Part shown: one piece after another, positions 43,855-51,838 of the stretch
Layout: the number at the start of each line of letters is the position of its first letter
Numbering within the stretch: the first letter of the stretch is position 1
DNA from: Paenibacillus radicis (ex Gao et al. 2016)
Lineage (GTDB): Bacteria; Bacillota; Bacilli; Paenibacillales; Paenibacillaceae
Direction: 5' to 3'
Assembly: GCF_014641555.1 (NCBI RefSeq)
Contig: NZ_BMHY01000003.1
Span: 263,322 to 327,321 of the forward strand
Length of the DNA stretch: 64,000 nucleotides
The notes under the pieces: generated by a model
Databases searched by the model: none
What the model was told of the DNA's origin: nothing
The model's input: the letters and a program-made list of their open reading frames with translations, nothing else
Position numbers and translations under genes: made by a program

Positions 43855-43891
43855 CTCATCATCCGGCTCAAAAACCGAACGTAATGATGAG
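43855..43891. repeat. Inverted repeat upstream of the ncRNA promoter
   Basis: CTCATCAT (43855-43862) and ATGATGAG (43884-43891) form an 8-bp inverted repeat ending 12 nt before the -35 at 43904. It has no T tail, so an operator is likelier than a terminator. Confidence 0.35.
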
Positions 43892-43903
43892 GCAGCAGCG
43901 TTG

Positions 43904-43932
43904 TTGACACCTTTAAAGCCTCTGCATATAAT
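43904..43932 (+). promoter_or_regulatory. Perfect consensus sigma-A promoter of the candidate ncRNA
   Basis: TTGACA (43904-43909), a 17-nt spacer and TATAAT (43927-43932) form an exact consensus promoter. No coding start follows in the next 370 nt. Confidence 0.85.
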
Positions 43933-43938
43933 AAGTTC

Positions 43939-44149
43939 AACTAAGCCTAAGGAGAGATTTGTTGTTCTTAACGAAGTAATCGCATAACTGGTTGTGAGAA
44001 GCGGTGCATAGTCGAATTGACTATGTGTATTTAAGTTTGTTTCTCCGCCAGATGATTCGTTAAGAACAGCGGAGATCTTTTAAAGCCTGGGGTAGTATTT
44101 CCCTGTTGCGCCTCGATCCGTGCTGAACTCAGCACGGTTTATTTTGTTT
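43939..44149 (+). ncRNA. Candidate structured small RNA of about 210 nt
   Basis: A transcript starting near 43939 would contain UGUUCUUAACGA (43963-43974) pairing perfectly over 12 bp with UCGUUAAGAACA (44057-44068). Outside this GAGAGAU pairs with AUCUUUU across an internal loop, and inside lies an apical arm with CAUAGUC/GACUAUG. It ends in a terminator, CCGTGCTGA/TCAGCACGG (44118-44137), followed by TTTATTTTGTTT. Size and rod shape recall 6S RNA, but I cannot confirm the family. No long open frame of its own is visible. Upstream 43756-43900 and the gap to 44176 hold nothing else. Confidence 0.65.
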
Positions 44150-44175
44150 CAAGGCGTATTCAGGGTCATATTCTA

Positions 44176-44227
44176 ACTAAAGGCGGCAAATGAACTCATG
44201 TTCATTTGCCGCCTTTAGTGTTTATTT
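44176..44227 (+). terminator. Very strong second terminator downstream of the ncRNA
   Basis: A 20-bp perfect stem (44176-44195 with 44200-44219, core AAAGGCGGCAAATGAAC) with a 4-nt loop is followed by GTTTATTTTT. It backs up the terminator at 44118-44149 and insulates the next gene. Confidence 0.9.
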
Positions 44228-44318
44228 TTAAAGAAAAGGAGTGAGGAACACGGGTCTAAAAAAATTGCATCGCTGTTGAAACTCAAAAAAATTATAATAA
44301 GGAACGGTGAATGAACCT

Positions 44319-44831
44319 ATGAAAATTGTAACCAATCGGCTAGTTGTACAAACCATTGAGCTTCCGCTTCTGGAGGCCGCAGCCAAGCGGGATACGCAGG
44401 CAATAGAAGCTCTGGGATTTAAGACGAACGGCGAATGGCCCGTAACGGATTTTCACGAAGCTATCCCCTTCTTTCGCGAGCTTCTCATTCGGAATAACGG
44501 AACGAGAGGTTTCGATTCCTGGATTATTGTTGATAAGGATACGCAAGAAATCGTTGGCGGTGCTGGTTTTCAAGGCGATCCCGATGAGAACGGCATCATC
44601 GAGATAGGCTTTGCTACAAATGAAAGCCGCCGCCGCAAAGGCTACTGTTTCGAAGCCGCACACGCCCTGATCAATTGGGCATTGAAACAAGAGGAAGTTC
44701 AAGGCATCGTCGCCAGGTGTAAGCCCGACAATATCGGAAGTGCTGGTGTGTTGACGAAATTAGGCTTCCATTTGGATCAGAAAGATGCGGAATATTGGTA
44801 TTGGACTTATGCACCTCGAACATTGGTATAA
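44319..44831 (+). CDS. GNAT-family N-acetyltransferase
   Basis: This 170-residue protein starts at ATG 44319 (MKIVTNRLVV); a GTG at 44307 in the same frame is possible, as AAGGAACGG lies between them and the upstream region. RLVVQTIELPLLEAAAKRD is the usual opening of RimJ/RimL-type enzymes. The acetyl-CoA region is IIEIGFATNESRRRKGYCFEAAHALINWAL, and RCKPDNIGSAGVLTKLGFHL is the conserved late motif. It transfers acetyl from acetyl-CoA to an amino group. The substrate is unknown. Confidence 0.82.
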   Translation: MKIVTNRLVVQTIELPLLEAAAKRDTQAIEALGFKTNGEWPVTDFHEAIPFFRELLIRNNGTRGFDSWIIVDKDTQEIVGGAGFQGDPDENGIIEIGFATNESRRRKGYCFEAAHALINWALKQEEVQGIVARCKPDNIGSAGVLTKLGFHLDQKDAEYWYWTYAPRTLV

Positions 44832-44849
44832 CCGGTTCGGTTCGTTAGA

Positions 44850-45362
44850 CTACTGCTTTACGGCAATGTAGATTTCCATTTGCCCATCATTCATATCAAT
44901 ATCCGGTCCATAAAACTCAAAGTCGCCTGTGAATGTCCGCTCATTACCGGGTTGCCGCGACCATTGCCAGATGCCGGCCCATGCTTGCTGAACCTTCTCG
45001 ATGACAGGTCCCCGCTCTGTGACGAATACGGCATAGGTGGCAGTTGGAACGGTGAACGTCGTAACGGATTCGGGATATTTTGCTTGCAAATCTTTTTCCA
45101 CCTGTAAGCTCACCATAACTTCATATTGTCCAGCATCGCCCTGTTCATAATTGAAATAACAGCTATAGAGGCCGGGCTTCTCGGTATGGTCAGCCAATTG
45201 CCCGCCAATATTGCGCGAGTAGAATTGTTCAAACAGCTTGCCTATTTTGCCGTTGCCGCTTAATTCAACTGCATTGGTCGTGACGGCGCTAATTCCCGCT
45301 AACGTGAAGGAAGGAATCTCCTCAATCCGTGCAGGTTCAATATATGGATTATGTTGTGTCAT
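44850..45362 (-). CDS. GyrI-like/effector-binding domain protein
   Basis: This 170-residue stand-alone effector-binding domain is of the kind found behind AraC and MerR regulators. It shows RIEEIPSFTLAGISAVTTNA, EKPGLYSCYFNYEQGDAGQYEVMVSLQV and TVPTATYAVFVTERGPVIEKVQQAWAGIWQW, ending DFEFYGPDIDMNDGQMEIYIAVK. There is no DNA-binding part. It may bind small cationic or aromatic ligands. It follows the WYL regulator gene on the same strand but behind a terminator. Confidence 0.82.
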   Translation of the reverse strand: MTQHNPYIEPARIEEIPSFTLAGISAVTTNAVELSGNGKIGKLFEQFYSRNIGGQLADHTEKPGLYSCYFNYEQGDAGQYEVMVSLQVEKDLQAKYPESVTTFTVPTATYAVFVTERGPVIEKVQQAWAGIWQWSRQPGNERTFTGDFEFYGPDIDMNDGQMEIYIAVKQ

Positions 45363-45399
45363 CGCTTATCATTCTCCCTATCGTTTGATGAGCCTAGTA

Positions 45400-45437
45400 T
45401 AAAACAAGCAACCTGACAGCTGACTGTCAGGTTGCTT
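45400..45437 (-). terminator. Terminator overlapping the end of the WYL regulator gene
   Basis: A 14-bp stem AAGCAACCTGACAG and complement with a 4-nt loop has a TTGTTTTAT tail on the minus strand. The stop codon of the gene at 45427 lies inside the stem. Confidence 0.85.
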
Positions 45438-46380
45438 TATCATTTCTATATATATTCGCAATTTGTTGTGCACGGCTGGCAATCGTCTCCCGCAAATGAA
45501 GGGGCTCAAGCACCTCCACATGATGACCAAAACCAAGGATGAAGCTGTACAACCATTCATCCTCCGGGTAAGCCTTCCTGACCTGCCAGCTACCATCAGC
45601 CATCGGAACAATCTCTTCGATACCGAAATATTCCTCAGCCAAATGATGAGAATCGGCCTGAAATCGCAAGACGAACTCTATGGCCATAGAGGGGTCGTTC
45701 ACTGTCTTCCCTGCTAAGCTTTCCTGAGCGGGAAGCTCTCGGCGTGAAAAGGGCTGCTCCCTCTCAATCGCCAATTCCTTCATTCTCTTCAGCTTGAATA
45801 ATCGGAACTCCTTCTTCTCCAGACAATAAGCTTGCAGATACCACTGTCTCCCTTTCAAAATAAGCCGATGCGGCTCCACCGCCCGATACGACACTTCCCC
45901 GTTAGCGTTGGAATAAGTGAAGTTGACCACCAGACATCGGTCTACTGCCTCCTTTAATAAAAGCAGCTTGGGCCGCAATCTTTCATTCCCGTCCCAAGGC
46001 GAGTGGTCAACCAGCACACGATTAGTCTTATCCCGGAAATCCTCGGAAGAGGAAGAAGGTACAACACTATTAATTTTCTCCATCAGCTGCAGATTCTGTT
46101 CATTGCCGTATGAAGTGGAGATGCTCTGCAAGGCTGTGACGATGGCGGCTAGTTCGTCGTTGGTCAATACATTGCGGTCCAGACGATACCCTTCCGCCAG
46201 CCCGATTCCCCCATTGGTTCCCTGATAGGTAACGATGGGAATTCCAGCCCTATTAATGGCTTCGATATCCCGATATATCGTCCGTACGGACACTTCGAAC
46301 CGTTCTGCAAGCTCCTTGGCTTGCACCATACGACGGTTAAGCAGCAAAATAATGATCGATAAGAGTCTTTCCAGTTTCAT
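45427..46380 (-). CDS. YafY-type HTH-WYL transcriptional regulator
   Basis: This 317-residue regulator starts at 46380 (MKLERLLSII) with GAGGATG upstream. The DeoR-like helix-turn-helix is MVQAKELAERFEVSVRTIYRDIEAINRAGIPIVTYQG. The WYL domain has AVEPHRLILKGRQWYLQAYCLEKKEFRLFKLKRM, and the C-terminal WCX extension ends GFGHHVEVLEPLHLRETIASRAQQIANIY. Such proteins sense small ligands or nucleic acid. Its next gene on this strand is the effector-binding protein, a common pairing. Confidence 0.87.
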   Translation of the reverse strand: MKLERLLSIIILLLNRRMVQAKELAERFEVSVRTIYRDIEAINRAGIPIVTYQGTNGGIGLAEGYRLDRNVLTNDELAAIVTALQSISTSYGNEQNLQLMEKINSVVPSSSSEDFRDKTNRVLVDHSPWDGNERLRPKLLLLKEAVDRCLVVNFTYSNANGEVSYRAVEPHRLILKGRQWYLQAYCLEKKEFRLFKLKRMKELAIEREQPFSRRELPAQESLAGKTVNDPSMAIEFVLRFQADSHHLAEEYFGIEEIVPMADGSWQVRKAYPEDEWLYSFILGFGHHVEVLEPLHLRETIASRAQQIANIYRNDKAT

Positions 46381-46405
46381 CGTATACATCCTCTATTGGA
46401 CTGCT

Positions 46406-46915
46406 TTAGTCGTATTGCCATTCAAGTTGTCCCTTCCTGACTTTTGCTGCATATATGATTTGTCCAGTGTGATAGTGAACCTCTCTAACCATCGCGATCA
46501 TCAGGTTCAGAACTGTTGTTTCATTATTGACTTGGCTATATGTAAGGGGCGGGCGATTGAGAAAGGGCTGAGACATCACTAATTCCGGCTTGGAGCGAAG
46601 GTGCTCGAGATATTGAATGATGGTATCGAAGGCTTTCTTGATCCGGTCATAAGCTTCCTCTTTAGACATTTGAAGTCCACGTTCAAATTCTTGATCCCTG
46701 TCTCTTGTATCGGGAATGTCGAAAAAGATGGTTTCGATTCGCGAGTGGACACAGCCATGAATATGAGCAACTAAATTAGCAATGCTATTACTTTCTGCAT
46801 TTGGAGACCAAGTAATGTCCTCTTCTGACAGCTGTGCAATCGCTTGAAGCGTCCATTTCCCTTCGGACTTGAATTTGACCAGCATACTGTCAATCAGCTC
46901 CATTGCAATATCCAT
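46406..46915 (-). CDS. DinB-like (DUF1572) protein
   Basis: This 169-residue four-helix bundle protein has the start ELIDSMLVKFKSEGKWTLQAIAQLSEEDITWSPNAESNSIANLVAHIHG, the DUF1572 pattern. The last His of the metal triad is in VREVHYHTGQIIYAAKVRKG. Bacillithiol-S-transferase relatives share this fold. The role may be metal-dependent detoxification, but that is inference. It lies 25 nt upstream of the WYL regulator gene and may be in one transcript. Confidence 0.78.
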   Translation of the reverse strand: MDIAMELIDSMLVKFKSEGKWTLQAIAQLSEEDITWSPNAESNSIANLVAHIHGCVHSRIETIFFDIPDTRDRDQEFERGLQMSKEEAYDRIKKAFDTIIQYLEHLRSKPELVMSQPFLNRPPLTYSQVNNETTVLNLMIAMVREVHYHTGQIIYAAKVRKGQLEWQYD

Positions 46916-46994
46916 TCGATCACCCCTAATAATGGATTTTCGTCCATTTTACCAAACGCGCGTTCCCCTAGCAATGCAGGCTTTTCACGAATGC

Positions 46995-47043
46995 CCAAAG
47001 AGGGCTGCAACAAGTCACTTTCACTTAACCTGTCACAGCCCTC
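46995..47043. repeat. Dispersed 49-nt hairpin repeat, copy A
   Basis: CCAAAG, AGGGCTG, 19-nt middle, AACCTGTC, CAGCCCTC: same length and ends as copy B at 60475-60523. Here the inner stem is imperfect. On the minus strand it ends in CTCTTTGG and may terminate the AraC-type gene upstream or simply be a repeat. Confidence 0.55.
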
Positions 47044-47074
47044 GAGCTTGCTTTCGATGCGCAGCCTTATTTTA

Positions 47075-47983
47075 TTATTTTTCCTCGATCCGATACCATA
47101 ATTCGCAATACTCATAGCCGTCCTGATTGGTGCAATACATTTCAAAATTACCGCCGTCAATGATGTTGTATTTGGAGGTTTGCAGCCATTCGGAAAAGAT
47201 CCGGTTTCGCAATGCGCTCAAATCATACTTGCCGCTGCCATTCCCGTCATTCAATGTGGAGAACACAGCCCAAGAAGAGGCTGGAACATCCACCACGGTA
47301 TAGCCTTCGACCTTGCTTTGCGCTGATTTGTAACACCCGATCAGATAAGGAAATGTAGTATTGCTTGTCACTTTGTAGGAATCAAATGCAAATACCGCCC
47401 CAAGCTCCTGACCGAAATGGCCTTCCGCTCTCCAATCTCCGATGATCGACTGTTCCAATCGGTCAAACTCGCCATTGTTACTTATGTTTTGCCAAACCTC
47501 CGGGATCGATATTCCCTCGTGGTTCGCAATAGTGTCCATTCCGTATACATCTTCTAGTCCAAACACTTGAAAAGCTTCCCGTTCCTCAATTCGATAAATC
47601 ATCTCGACAACTCCCTTTAACGTAATTTGAAAGGAGAGCCGAGGATAAGCTCTTAACTGGCTGCCTGCCTGTCGCGCAGAGGTAGGAGTCAGACCATGCA
47701 GATTGTGAAAAGCTCGTGAGAATGATTCGGGCGTTTCATAACCATATTTCAAGGCGATATCCGTCACTCTATTCTTCCTGTCCTGCAAGTCGAAAGCCGC
47801 AAGTGTTAACCGCCTGCGCCTTATATATTCCGATAAAGGCATTCCAAGTACAAATGAGAACATACGCTGAAATTGATAGACCGAGCATAAAGCAACTCTA
47901 GCAATCTGCTCGTAATCAATATCCTGATCCAAGTTGTCTTCGATATAGTCGATGGCAAGGTTCATACGTTGAAGCCAATCCAT
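47075..47983 (-). CDS. AraC-family regulator with GyrI-like effector domain
   Basis: This 302-residue regulator starts at 47983 (MDWLQRMNLA), with GGAGGG upstream. The AraC double helix-turn-helix spans residues 5-105 (YEQIARVALCSVYQFQRMFSFVLGMPLSEYIRRRRLTLAAFDL, DIALKYGYETPESFSRAFHNLHGLTPTSAR). The effector-binding domain follows (AFQVFGLEDVYGMD, TVVDVPASSWAVFSTLND, EMYCTNQDGYEYCELWYRI). It is of the Rob/YdeE type, sensing hydrophobic or cationic compounds. The 240 nt upstream of its start hold no clear feature. Confidence 0.87.
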   Translation of the reverse strand: MDWLQRMNLAIDYIEDNLDQDIDYEQIARVALCSVYQFQRMFSFVLGMPLSEYIRRRRLTLAAFDLQDRKNRVTDIALKYGYETPESFSRAFHNLHGLTPTSARQAGSQLRAYPRLSFQITLKGVVEMIYRIEEREAFQVFGLEDVYGMDTIANHEGISIPEVWQNISNNGEFDRLEQSIIGDWRAEGHFGQELGAVFAFDSYKVTSNTTFPYLIGCYKSAQSKVEGYTVVDVPASSWAVFSTLNDGNGSGKYDLSALRNRIFSEWLQTSKYNIIDGGNFEMYCTNQDGYEYCELWYRIEEK

Positions 47984-48244
47984 AGCGTTCCCTCCTTTCA
48001 TAAGGAGCTTATCATTCCGCAGTTACAGAGGCCTGACAATCCATGCAATCAAAAGACAGGTAACGAGCGAAAGCATAGACTGCATCTCTTAGCGGCCTAG
48101 TTGTTAGCATTTATATAAATATATCCAATTGGAGGAATTCCAGCAACGCTCGCGATATGCGTAATATTGAACATCATTTTCGCAACACAGTACCTTACAT
48201 ATTTTAGTAAAAATTGAAATAATGCAGGAAAGGGAGGAATCGAC

Positions 48245-50245
48245 TTGGGGAGAAAAAAGCTAATCATCGTATTGTTCGCATCATTGGCAATTGTCATTGT
48301 ACTGCTATTGCGGTTTGCAGACTTTCAGAATTTAGGCCCTACAAAGAAAGAAGCAAGCTGGCTGCTAGAGCCTAAGTTCGAGGTTAAACTGCACAAGGAA
48401 CTTGTCTATGCTAACAAATTAAATTATCAAGGCAAAGAAGAGGCACTAGCACTCGATCTGTACGAACCTGTACAAAAAGGAAACTCTGCTCGTCCCCTCA
48501 TTGTGTTTATTCATGGCGGAGGCTTCAACTCCGGGGACAAACGGGATGCAAAGGCTATTGCTACAGAATGGGCGAGCCGCGGATATGTCGTAGCCTCCAT
48601 CAACTATCGCCTTCGAGCCAATCTCCAGTCTGATTCAGATGGAACAATAGCGGATGCACTCGCCGATGTTGACGATGCCTTTAACTGGCTTAGTCAAAAC
48701 CAGGCAACCTATCGTTTCGACACCCGCACCACAGCAATTGGCGGTGATTCAGCAGGAGGCTTGCTAGCCGTAGATTACGCTAATCAGCATGGGACAACGC
48801 CACAGGATGCTGCTCAGCTGTTTGCGGTCATTGATCTGTATGGCCCTGCATCGATTACCAGCATTCATGAAAGATTTCCCGCAACGATTCTTATTCATGG
48901 CACGGCCGATACGACGGTCCCTTATAACCAAAGCCTGCTCCTTTCCGACCGGTTAAGCAAGGCGGGTATTTATCAGCAGATGATTACACTGGAGGGAGGC
49001 GGGCACAACTATCAAGATTCTAAGTATTGGGATCAAGTCGTGCAATCAACCGTCAGCTTCCTGCACAACGCCATTACTGCAACTAATTTGCTGCCCCAAC
49101 AGATTGAGGTTCAAGCTTTCGCAGGTGATGCCGCCAAAATATCGTTCGTCAAGCAGGGTCAGCAGCCTCATGTAAAGCTCAAACTAAAGACGACCCTGCC
49201 AGATGGATGGAAGCTCGTGAATTCCGAAACTGCTGACGAAGTACAAATCCAGATTCCTGCAAATGTAAAAGCAGGGCACTATCCGATATTGCTGCGGACG
49301 GAAGCTGCTTCTGCGCCGTTAGCTGCATATGTTCATGTCCGTGAACCGCTGAGCTTCACACGAACGCCTTTCTTCGATCAAGTGAGCGGACAGGTACACA
49401 CGCGTATAGACATCGTTAATCTGTCTCCTCGCTCACTGTTGGGCAAATGGAGCCTGCGCAGCCTGGAGTCTAAGGAAGAACATAAGAACTCTTATTCACT
49501 AGATGCCATCCAGCCCAATCAAAAGATCAGCACGACACTGCCCTTCTATTCGGATGAACCGGAAGAGGTCATCGTTAAAGATCGTGCAGGAGCCGTCTTG
49601 CAGGAAACCTCCCTTCTAACCTACACCTATGTCGCGGAAAAACAGAAGCAGCCGCTCACCATTGACGGTTCACTCGAAGAATGGGATCTATCGCATGCGT
49701 ATCCGCTCAATCGTCAGTCTCAGCTGCGTATACAGGACTACAGCAGCCCGGAGAATTTTGGCGGTCAAGGCTGGATTTCATGGGATAAGGATAACGTATA
49801 TCTGGCTCTACAGATTAAAGACGAGCACCACGTACAGCGTGAGACACCTTTTAACATCTATTTGGGCGACAGCTTGCAGTTCTCTTTTCGAGTCGCCAAC
49901 GAGTCAGGGGGCTTCCAGGGCGCTCATGAGTTTGGGGCTGCGCTGCATGAAAACGGCTCCACCATGACTTTTCGCTGGCTGAGCCCGCCGTCCTTTAAGC
50001 TTGGGGAGATTGACGACCTGAAGGCAGGCATCAGCCACAAAGATGGAACGACCACCTATGAGCTGGCGCTGCCTTGGGAGGAGATTGGCGTCACCGAACC
50101 GTTAGAGGGCCAGCAGTTGAAGTTCTCCCTGTTGGTTAACAACAACGACGGCCAAGGCCGTATGGGATGGGTGGAGTACAACAGCGGAATTGGCTACAAA
50201 GACCCCGAGGCTTTTGGCGACTTATTTTTGATCAGCAGCCGTTAA
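48245..50245 (+). CDS. Membrane-anchored alpha/beta hydrolase fused to a CBM9-like domain
   Basis: This 666-residue protein starts at TTG 48245 with GGGAGG about 9 nt upstream. One N-terminal transmembrane helix (LIIVLFASLAIVIVLLLRF) exports the rest. The hydrolase (about 60-280) has HGGGFNSGDKRD (oxyanion), GGDSAGG (nucleophile), HGTADTTVP (acid) and EGGGHNYQD (base), as in BD-FAE-like esterases. A beta-sandwich linker leads to a C-terminal CBM9-type domain (LTIDGSLEEWDLSHAYPL, WDKDNVYLALQIKDEHH, LGDSLQFSF). This suggests an esterase acting on polysaccharide side groups such as acetyl. Confidence 0.8.
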   Translation: MGRKKLIIVLFASLAIVIVLLLRFADFQNLGPTKKEASWLLEPKFEVKLHKELVYANKLNYQGKEEALALDLYEPVQKGNSARPLIVFIHGGGFNSGDKRDAKAIATEWASRGYVVASINYRLRANLQSDSDGTIADALADVDDAFNWLSQNQATYRFDTRTTAIGGDSAGGLLAVDYANQHGTTPQDAAQLFAVIDLYGPASITSIHERFPATILIHGTADTTVPYNQSLLLSDRLSKAGIYQQMITLEGGGHNYQDSKYWDQVVQSTVSFLHNAITATNLLPQQIEVQAFAGDAAKISFVKQGQQPHVKLKLKTTLPDGWKLVNSETADEVQIQIPANVKAGHYPILLRTEAASAPLAAYVHVREPLSFTRTPFFDQVSGQVHTRIDIVNLSPRSLLGKWSLRSLESKEEHKNSYSLDAIQPNQKISTTLPFYSDEPEEVIVKDRAGAVLQETSLLTYTYVAEKQKQPLTIDGSLEEWDLSHAYPLNRQSQLRIQDYSSPENFGGQGWISWDKDNVYLALQIKDEHHVQRETPFNIYLGDSLQFSFRVANESGGFQGAHEFGAALHENGSTMTFRWLSPPSFKLGEIDDLKAGISHKDGTTTYELALPWEEIGVTEPLEGQQLKFSLLVNNNDGQGRMGWVEYNSGIGYKDPEAFGDLFLISSR

Positions 50246-50265
50246 GGGTTAAGCATTAAGAAGAA

Positions 50266-50294
50266 GGGGCCGCATTCGCGGCCCCTCTTTTTTT
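50266..50294 (+). terminator. Terminator of the esterase-CBM gene
   Basis: GGGGCCGC/GCGGCCCC with an ATTC loop is followed by TCTTTTTTT. Confidence 0.92.
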
Positions 50295-50362
50295 ATAACA
50301 AGCTGCTGGAGCAATACCGCTGACCCCTCTCTAATGGCAATTGGTTGCTCCAAGCAGTCAGC

Positions 50363-50548
50363 CAAAATGTAAAAGTGCAGGTTGTAAGCCGTTAATTCGG
50401 TGATTTATCGCTTCAACATGCAAAAGTGCATTTTGATTGTCCCAAAATAGCTCCATAGAGCGAATAAGAGCCGTTTCAAATGTACTTTTACATTTTGAAC
50501 CCCGCTTTGAACCGTTTGAAGCTCATCAACCTGCACTTTTGTATTTTG
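50363..50548. repeat. Nested palindromic element with four copies of a 21-nt motif
   Basis: Four related copies of CAAAATGTAAAAGTGCAGGTT lie at 50363-50383 (+), 50414-50436 (+), 50476-50499 (-) and 50527-50548 (-). The outer pair can form a stem of about 20 bp and the inner pair another. There is no coding content in 50295-50675. It looks like a small non-coding mobile or REP-like element. Confidence 0.65.
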
Positions 50549-50675
50549 TTTCTGTGATAAACACGCGGAACGCGTACCTTCAGCCCCAACAGCAGCAACA
50601 GCAGCTCAGCTCACTATCCTTCATCCTTCGCAAGAGCTATGCCCCTAGCCGGGAACCCCGTATCCTTTCCTCGCA

Positions 50676-51044
50676 CTAAGCGCGATAGTAAGACAATACC
50701 CAGCACACGCCGTTCCGGTCGGTCACAATGCCGAGCAGTCCGTTGAACGGAGCCTCGTACACTTCCGTCTGAACCGTCCCGCTCGATGCAAAATCATCAT
50801 AAATCTTCCGGAACGCCTCCTCCGTATCGATTTTCAGAAACACTCTTACATAGTCGCCTTTCTGTACCGGCTTCGCTGCCTTCGTATCTGCAAACTTAAG
50901 GCTTGCTCCGTCAACAAGCAGATCCGCGTTCAGCACCTCTTCTCCTTGCTTGCGAAGAATCGTGATCTCGCCGCCAAAGACGCTTTGATAATACTTGATT
51001 TCATCCTTACAATTTTCAACAGCGATAAAAGGTTGTGCAATCAT
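50676..51044 (-). CDS. VOC-family (PhnB-like) protein
   Basis: This 122-residue glyoxalase-fold protein is of the PhnB/DUF1428-like type: FIAVENCKDEIKYYQSVFGGEITILR, LLVDGASLKFADTKAA, VRVFLKIDTEEAFRKIYDDFASSG, PFNGLLGIVTDRNGVCWVLSY. These small dimeric proteins bind metal or drugs. It is cotranscribed with the MarR gene 20 nt upstream, so a role in sensing or resisting a toxic compound is plausible. GGGAGGG precedes the ATG. Confidence 0.83.
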   Translation of the reverse strand: MIAQPFIAVENCKDEIKYYQSVFGGEITILRKQGEEVLNADLLVDGASLKFADTKAAKPVQKGDYVRVFLKIDTEEAFRKIYDDFASSGTVQTEVYEAPFNGLLGIVTDRNGVCWVLSYYRA

Positions 51045-51064
51045 CCCTTACACCCTCCCAAGTA

Positions 51065-51484
51065 TCATTCGGTTATGTTGCGAAGCACATTTTTCAACAG
51101 TCCCAACAACAACTCATACTCCTCTTCGCTCATGCCGCCCTTCGATTTGCTCTTCACGCGATTGAGCGCTTCTTGAACCTTAGGTACGACCTCATGACCC
51201 GACTCTGTCAAAAAAAGCAGCTGATAGCGGTTATCTGCCGGATCGGCTTCCCTTCTTACATAGCCTTCCGCTTCCAGCTTCGCGGTTGCCTTCGCGGTCG
51301 TCGTCTTATCGATGAGCAGCTTCTCGCTTAACTCCTTCTGTGTAATTGGCTGCTGATTCGCAATCGCCATAAGAAAAATATACTGGCCGCTCCCGATCCG
51401 ATACGGTGCCAGCTCAGCTGAAATGAACACCTGCATATGGCGATAAATCGCCGAAATGTAATGTCCATGCGATTCCGATTCCAT
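51065..51484 (-). CDS. MarR-family transcriptional regulator
   Basis: This 139-residue winged-helix regulator has a DNA-binding core QKELSEKLLIDKTTTAKATAKLEAEGYVRREADPADNRYQLLFLTESG, typical of MarR. The N- and C-terminal helices form the dimer interface. The gene is followed by the VOC gene in one operon. Two direct repeats with palindromic cores surround its promoter, so it is probably autoregulated and released by a phenolic or oxidant ligand. Confidence 0.88.
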   Translation of the reverse strand: MESESHGHYISAIYRHMQVFISAELAPYRIGSGQYIFLMAIANQQPITQKELSEKLLIDKTTTAKATAKLEAEGYVRREADPADNRYQLLFLTESGHEVVPKVQEALNRVKSKSKGGMSEEEYELLLGLLKNVLRNITE

Positions 51485-51502
51485 GATGTTTCCCCCTTTT
51501 CC

Positions 51503-51562
51503 AATAGGATGCTATTGCAACTAATATCAATATACGCCGAATAGGATGTTATTGCAACTAAT
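51503..51562 (-). promoter_or_regulatory. MarR-type operators and promoter
   Basis: AATAGGATGCTATTGCAACTAAT (51503-51525) and a copy with one change (51540-51562) are direct repeats 37 nt apart. The first contains the perfect palindrome AATAG-GATG-CTATT. On the minus strand TTGCAA inside the distal copy, a 17-nt spacer and TATATT form the promoter, so the repeats flank the -10. Confidence 0.7.
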
Positions 51563-51838
51563 TTCTCAAAGGTCATTAACAGCTATGCGCGGATTTTCAT
51601 ACGACTTGCAAGCACATCTGCTCTTTTCCGTAAAAACGCTTACAAACCGCGGTTTTCGGGCATTTTAAAAGTAATAAAGCAACAAAATCGTAGCAATTGA
51701 ACCATTCGGAATCTTAGAAAATCCAATAAAATCATCGAAACGTGAAGTATATAACCTCTTCCATGCGTGATACCGTTAAATTGTAAACGGATTCAAACCG
51801 GCATATCAGGCCACCTATGAACGGAGAGTGAGGATTCA

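Noticed and set aside
43963..43990. Similarity of TTCTTAACG..GTAATCGC to the 5' end of type B RNase P RNA
   Set aside because: The match is short; the predicted RNA is about 210 nt and lacks the conserved internal blocks of the 400-nt RNase P RNA.
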